From an uncultured Collinsella sp. (GTDB lineage Bacteria > Actinomycetota > Coriobacteriia > Coriobacteriales > Coriobacteriaceae), in the NCBI GenBank assembly GCA_958445895.1, contig CAUCTV010000057.1:1-7666 (forward strand): a DNA stretch of 7,666 nt, written 5' to 3'. Below are positions 6,564-7,666 of this stretch, one piece after another. A program made the position numbers and the translations under genes. The first letter of the stretch is position 1. Every line of letters begins with the position of its first letter. Below the pieces are notes generated by a model that searched no databases, had not been told where the DNA came from, and saw only the letters and a program-made list of their open reading frames with translations.

Positions 6564-7499
6564 ATGGAAAGCCGCAAGCCGTATCTCGCCACCCTGCCCG
6601 GACTCATCCTGGGCTGCCTCGTCTGCTGCGCGCTCTGGGGATCGGCTTTTCCCTGCATCAAGATCGGCTACGGCCTCTTTGGCATTCCCGCACACGACAG
6701 CGCCTCGCAGCTGCTCTTCGCGGGTCTGCGCTTCACCCTTGCCGGCATGCTGGTCATTGTTGGCATGAGCGTGGCCCAGCGCCGTCCGCTCGTTCCGCAA
6801 GTGCGCGATATCAAGCCCATCTGCATCTTGTCGCTCTTCCAGACCATCGGGCAGTACTTCTTTTTCTACCTGGGACTCTCGCGCGCCAGCGCCATGTCGA
6901 GTTCCATCATCGAGGCCAGCGCCAACTTCCTCGCAATCCTCTTTGCCGCCCTGGCATTTCACACCGAGAAGCTCAATACGGCCAAGGTGCTTGGCTGTGC
7001 GCTGGGCTTTGCCGGCGTCGCGCTCGTCAACCTCTCGGGCGCAGATGGCACCTTTGGCTTCAGGCTCGATGGCGAGGGCTTTATCCTAGCCTCCACTGTC
7101 GCGGGTGCTCTTTCGACCTGCCTGATCGGCATCTTCTCGCGCAAGCATGACGGCGTCTTGCTCGCCGGCTGGCAGTTTTTAGTCGGAGGTTTGGTCCTTA
7201 CCGCCATCGGGTTTTTGATGGGCGGCGCGCTCTCCCCCACCGCGATCATCCCCGCCATCGCACTCATTATCTATATGGCACTCATTTCCGCCGTCGCGTA
7301 CTCGCTATGGTCGCGTCTGCTTGCCGTCAACCCCGTCAGCCGTGTGTCGGTCTTTGGCTTTATGAATCCAGTCTTTGGCGTACTGTTGAGCGCTCTGCTG
7401 CTCGGCGAGGGCGCTGGCACGAGCCCTGTTACCGTACTTGTTGCCCTGCTGTTGGTCTGCGGCGGCATCATCATCGTCAACAGGCCCAAAAAGGCCTAG
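6564..7499 (+). CDS. EamA-family drug/metabolite transporter
   Basis: The product is a 311-residue integral membrane protein of the DMT superfamily with two EamA repeats of about five helices each. The first helix (about 13-35) contains the family-typical LWGSAFPCIKIGYG. The first repeat ends with ASANFLAILFAALAFHTEKL followed by GFAGVALVN near 148-156. The second repeat starts near 170 and ends with NPVFGVLLSALLLGEG followed by GGIIIVNRPKKA. This end-of-repeat pattern, an acidic residue after a helix then a GxxLI-type helix, is typical of the family. Members export or import amino acids, nucleotides, sugars or other metabolites; the substrate cannot be read from the sequence. The length is normal. 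A terminator stands between purL and this gene, so co-transcription with purL would need readthrough. The stop is TAG 7497-7499. Confidence 0.92.
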   Translation: MESRKPYLATLPGLILGCLVCCALWGSAFPCIKIGYGLFGIPAHDSASQLLFAGLRFTLAGMLVIVGMSVAQRRPLVPQVRDIKPICILSLFQTIGQYFFFYLGLSRASAMSSSIIEASANFLAILFAALAFHTEKLNTAKVLGCALGFAGVALVNLSGADGTFGFRLDGEGFILASTVAGALSTCLIGIFSRKHDGVLLAGWQFLVGGLVLTAIGFLMGGALSPTAIIPAIALIIYMALISAVAYSLWSRLLAVNPVSRVSVFGFMNPVFGVLLSALLLGEGAGTSPVTVLVALLLVCGGIIIVNRPKKA

Positions 7500-7518
7500 C
7501 GAGCTCACCTTTTTAGGG
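7485..7518. terminator. Weak A/T-arm hairpin at the end of the EamA gene
   Basis: CCCAAAAAGG (7485-7494) pairs with CCTTTTT (7508-7514) and GGG (7516-7518), with one bulged A and a 13-nt loop. It overlaps the last codons. The GC core is only two pairs, so it would be a weak terminator at best. Confidence 0.35.
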
Positions 7519-7563
7519 AGGATGTTCGCACACTTTAGCTTAATGGAGTACATCGGAGAGCCG

Positions 7564-7597
7564 AGGGCCGCCACGCCCGCCAGCGTGCGCCCTTTTT
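7564..7597 (+). terminator. Intrinsic terminator after the EamA gene
   Basis: AGGGC-GC-ACGC (7564-7576) pairs with GCGT-GC-GCCCT (7583-7593), giving 11 pairs with two single-base bulges (7569 and 7572) and a 6-nt loop. The T-run 7593-7597 follows directly. It ends against the stop codon of the convergent gene. No T-run follows on the minus strand, so it serves the plus strand. Confidence 0.7.
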
Positions 7598-7666
7598 CTA
7601 GCGTATCTGGGCGCCGGCTTTCTTCTTCTCGCGCTTTACGCGGTAGAGCTCCGCGTCGGCAGCACG
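7598..7666 (-). CDS. C-terminal end of a probable GGDEF-domain protein, partial
   Basis: Only the last 22 codons and the TAG stop (7598-7600) are inside the window, read leftwards from the right edge. The peptide contains AADAELYRVKREKKKAG. This resembles the final helix of GGDEF (diguanylate cyclase) domains, where A-D-x-A-L-Y-x-A-K is typical, followed by a short basic tail. If right, the gene makes or senses cyclic di-GMP. The active-site GGDEF motif lies beyond the window, so activity and further domains cannot be judged. The gene is convergent with the EamA gene. Confidence 0.5.
   Translation of the reverse strand, partial: RAADAELYRVKREKKKAGAQIR

Noticed and set aside
2700..6962. A 1,420-codon open frame on the minus strand
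   Set aside because: It is codon-aligned with purL and open only because purL lacks TTA, CTA and TCA codons. It has no recognisable domain or ribosome binding site, and purL opposite is complete with all its motifs.
7522..7666. Short open frame starting ATG 7522
   Set aside because: The AGGGAGG directly touches the ATG, the frame crosses the terminator and the convergent coding end, and the peptide is Arg/Ser/Ala-rich.

Overview
The window comes from a GC-rich genome with strong codon bias towards C and G in third positions. The gene types, together with a purine-synthesis PurL of the long single-chain type of about 1,250 residues, suggest a gut actinobacterium of the class Coriobacteriia. 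Collinsella is the best guess, but this rests on overall sequence style and remembered relatives, not on a marker gene.

Layout from left to right. (1) 1-686, plus strand: the 3' part of a short-chain dehydrogenase gene whose sequence resembles the bile-acid 3-alpha-hydroxysteroid dehydrogenase BaiA. (2) 732-770: a hairpin terminator lying between this gene and the convergent antiporter gene. (3) 786-955: three copies of a 46-bp palindromic element at an exact 62-bp period, filling the gap downstream of the antiporter. (4) 971-2533, minus strand: a CPA2-type cation:proton antiporter with a charged cytosolic tail. (5) 2534-2717: a divergent promoter region, including a possible stem in the purL leader. 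(6) 2718-6464, plus strand: complete purL. (7) 6465-6563: a strong terminator and, upstream of it, a good -10 hexamer. (8) 6564-7499, plus strand: an EamA-type ten-helix transporter. (9) 7500-7597: terminator structures. (10) 7598-7666, minus strand: the last 22 codons of a gene that looks like a GGDEF-domain protein.

The genes do not form one operon. Each complete gene has its own ribosome binding site, and most boundaries carry a terminator or are divergent. purL appears to stand alone, away from other pur genes within the window. I see no defence system, mobile element, CRISPR array, tRNA or rRNA. The most unusual element is the regular palindrome trio. The next most unusual are the BaiA-like dehydrogenase and the terminator that separates the EamA transporter gene from its nearest plausible promoter.
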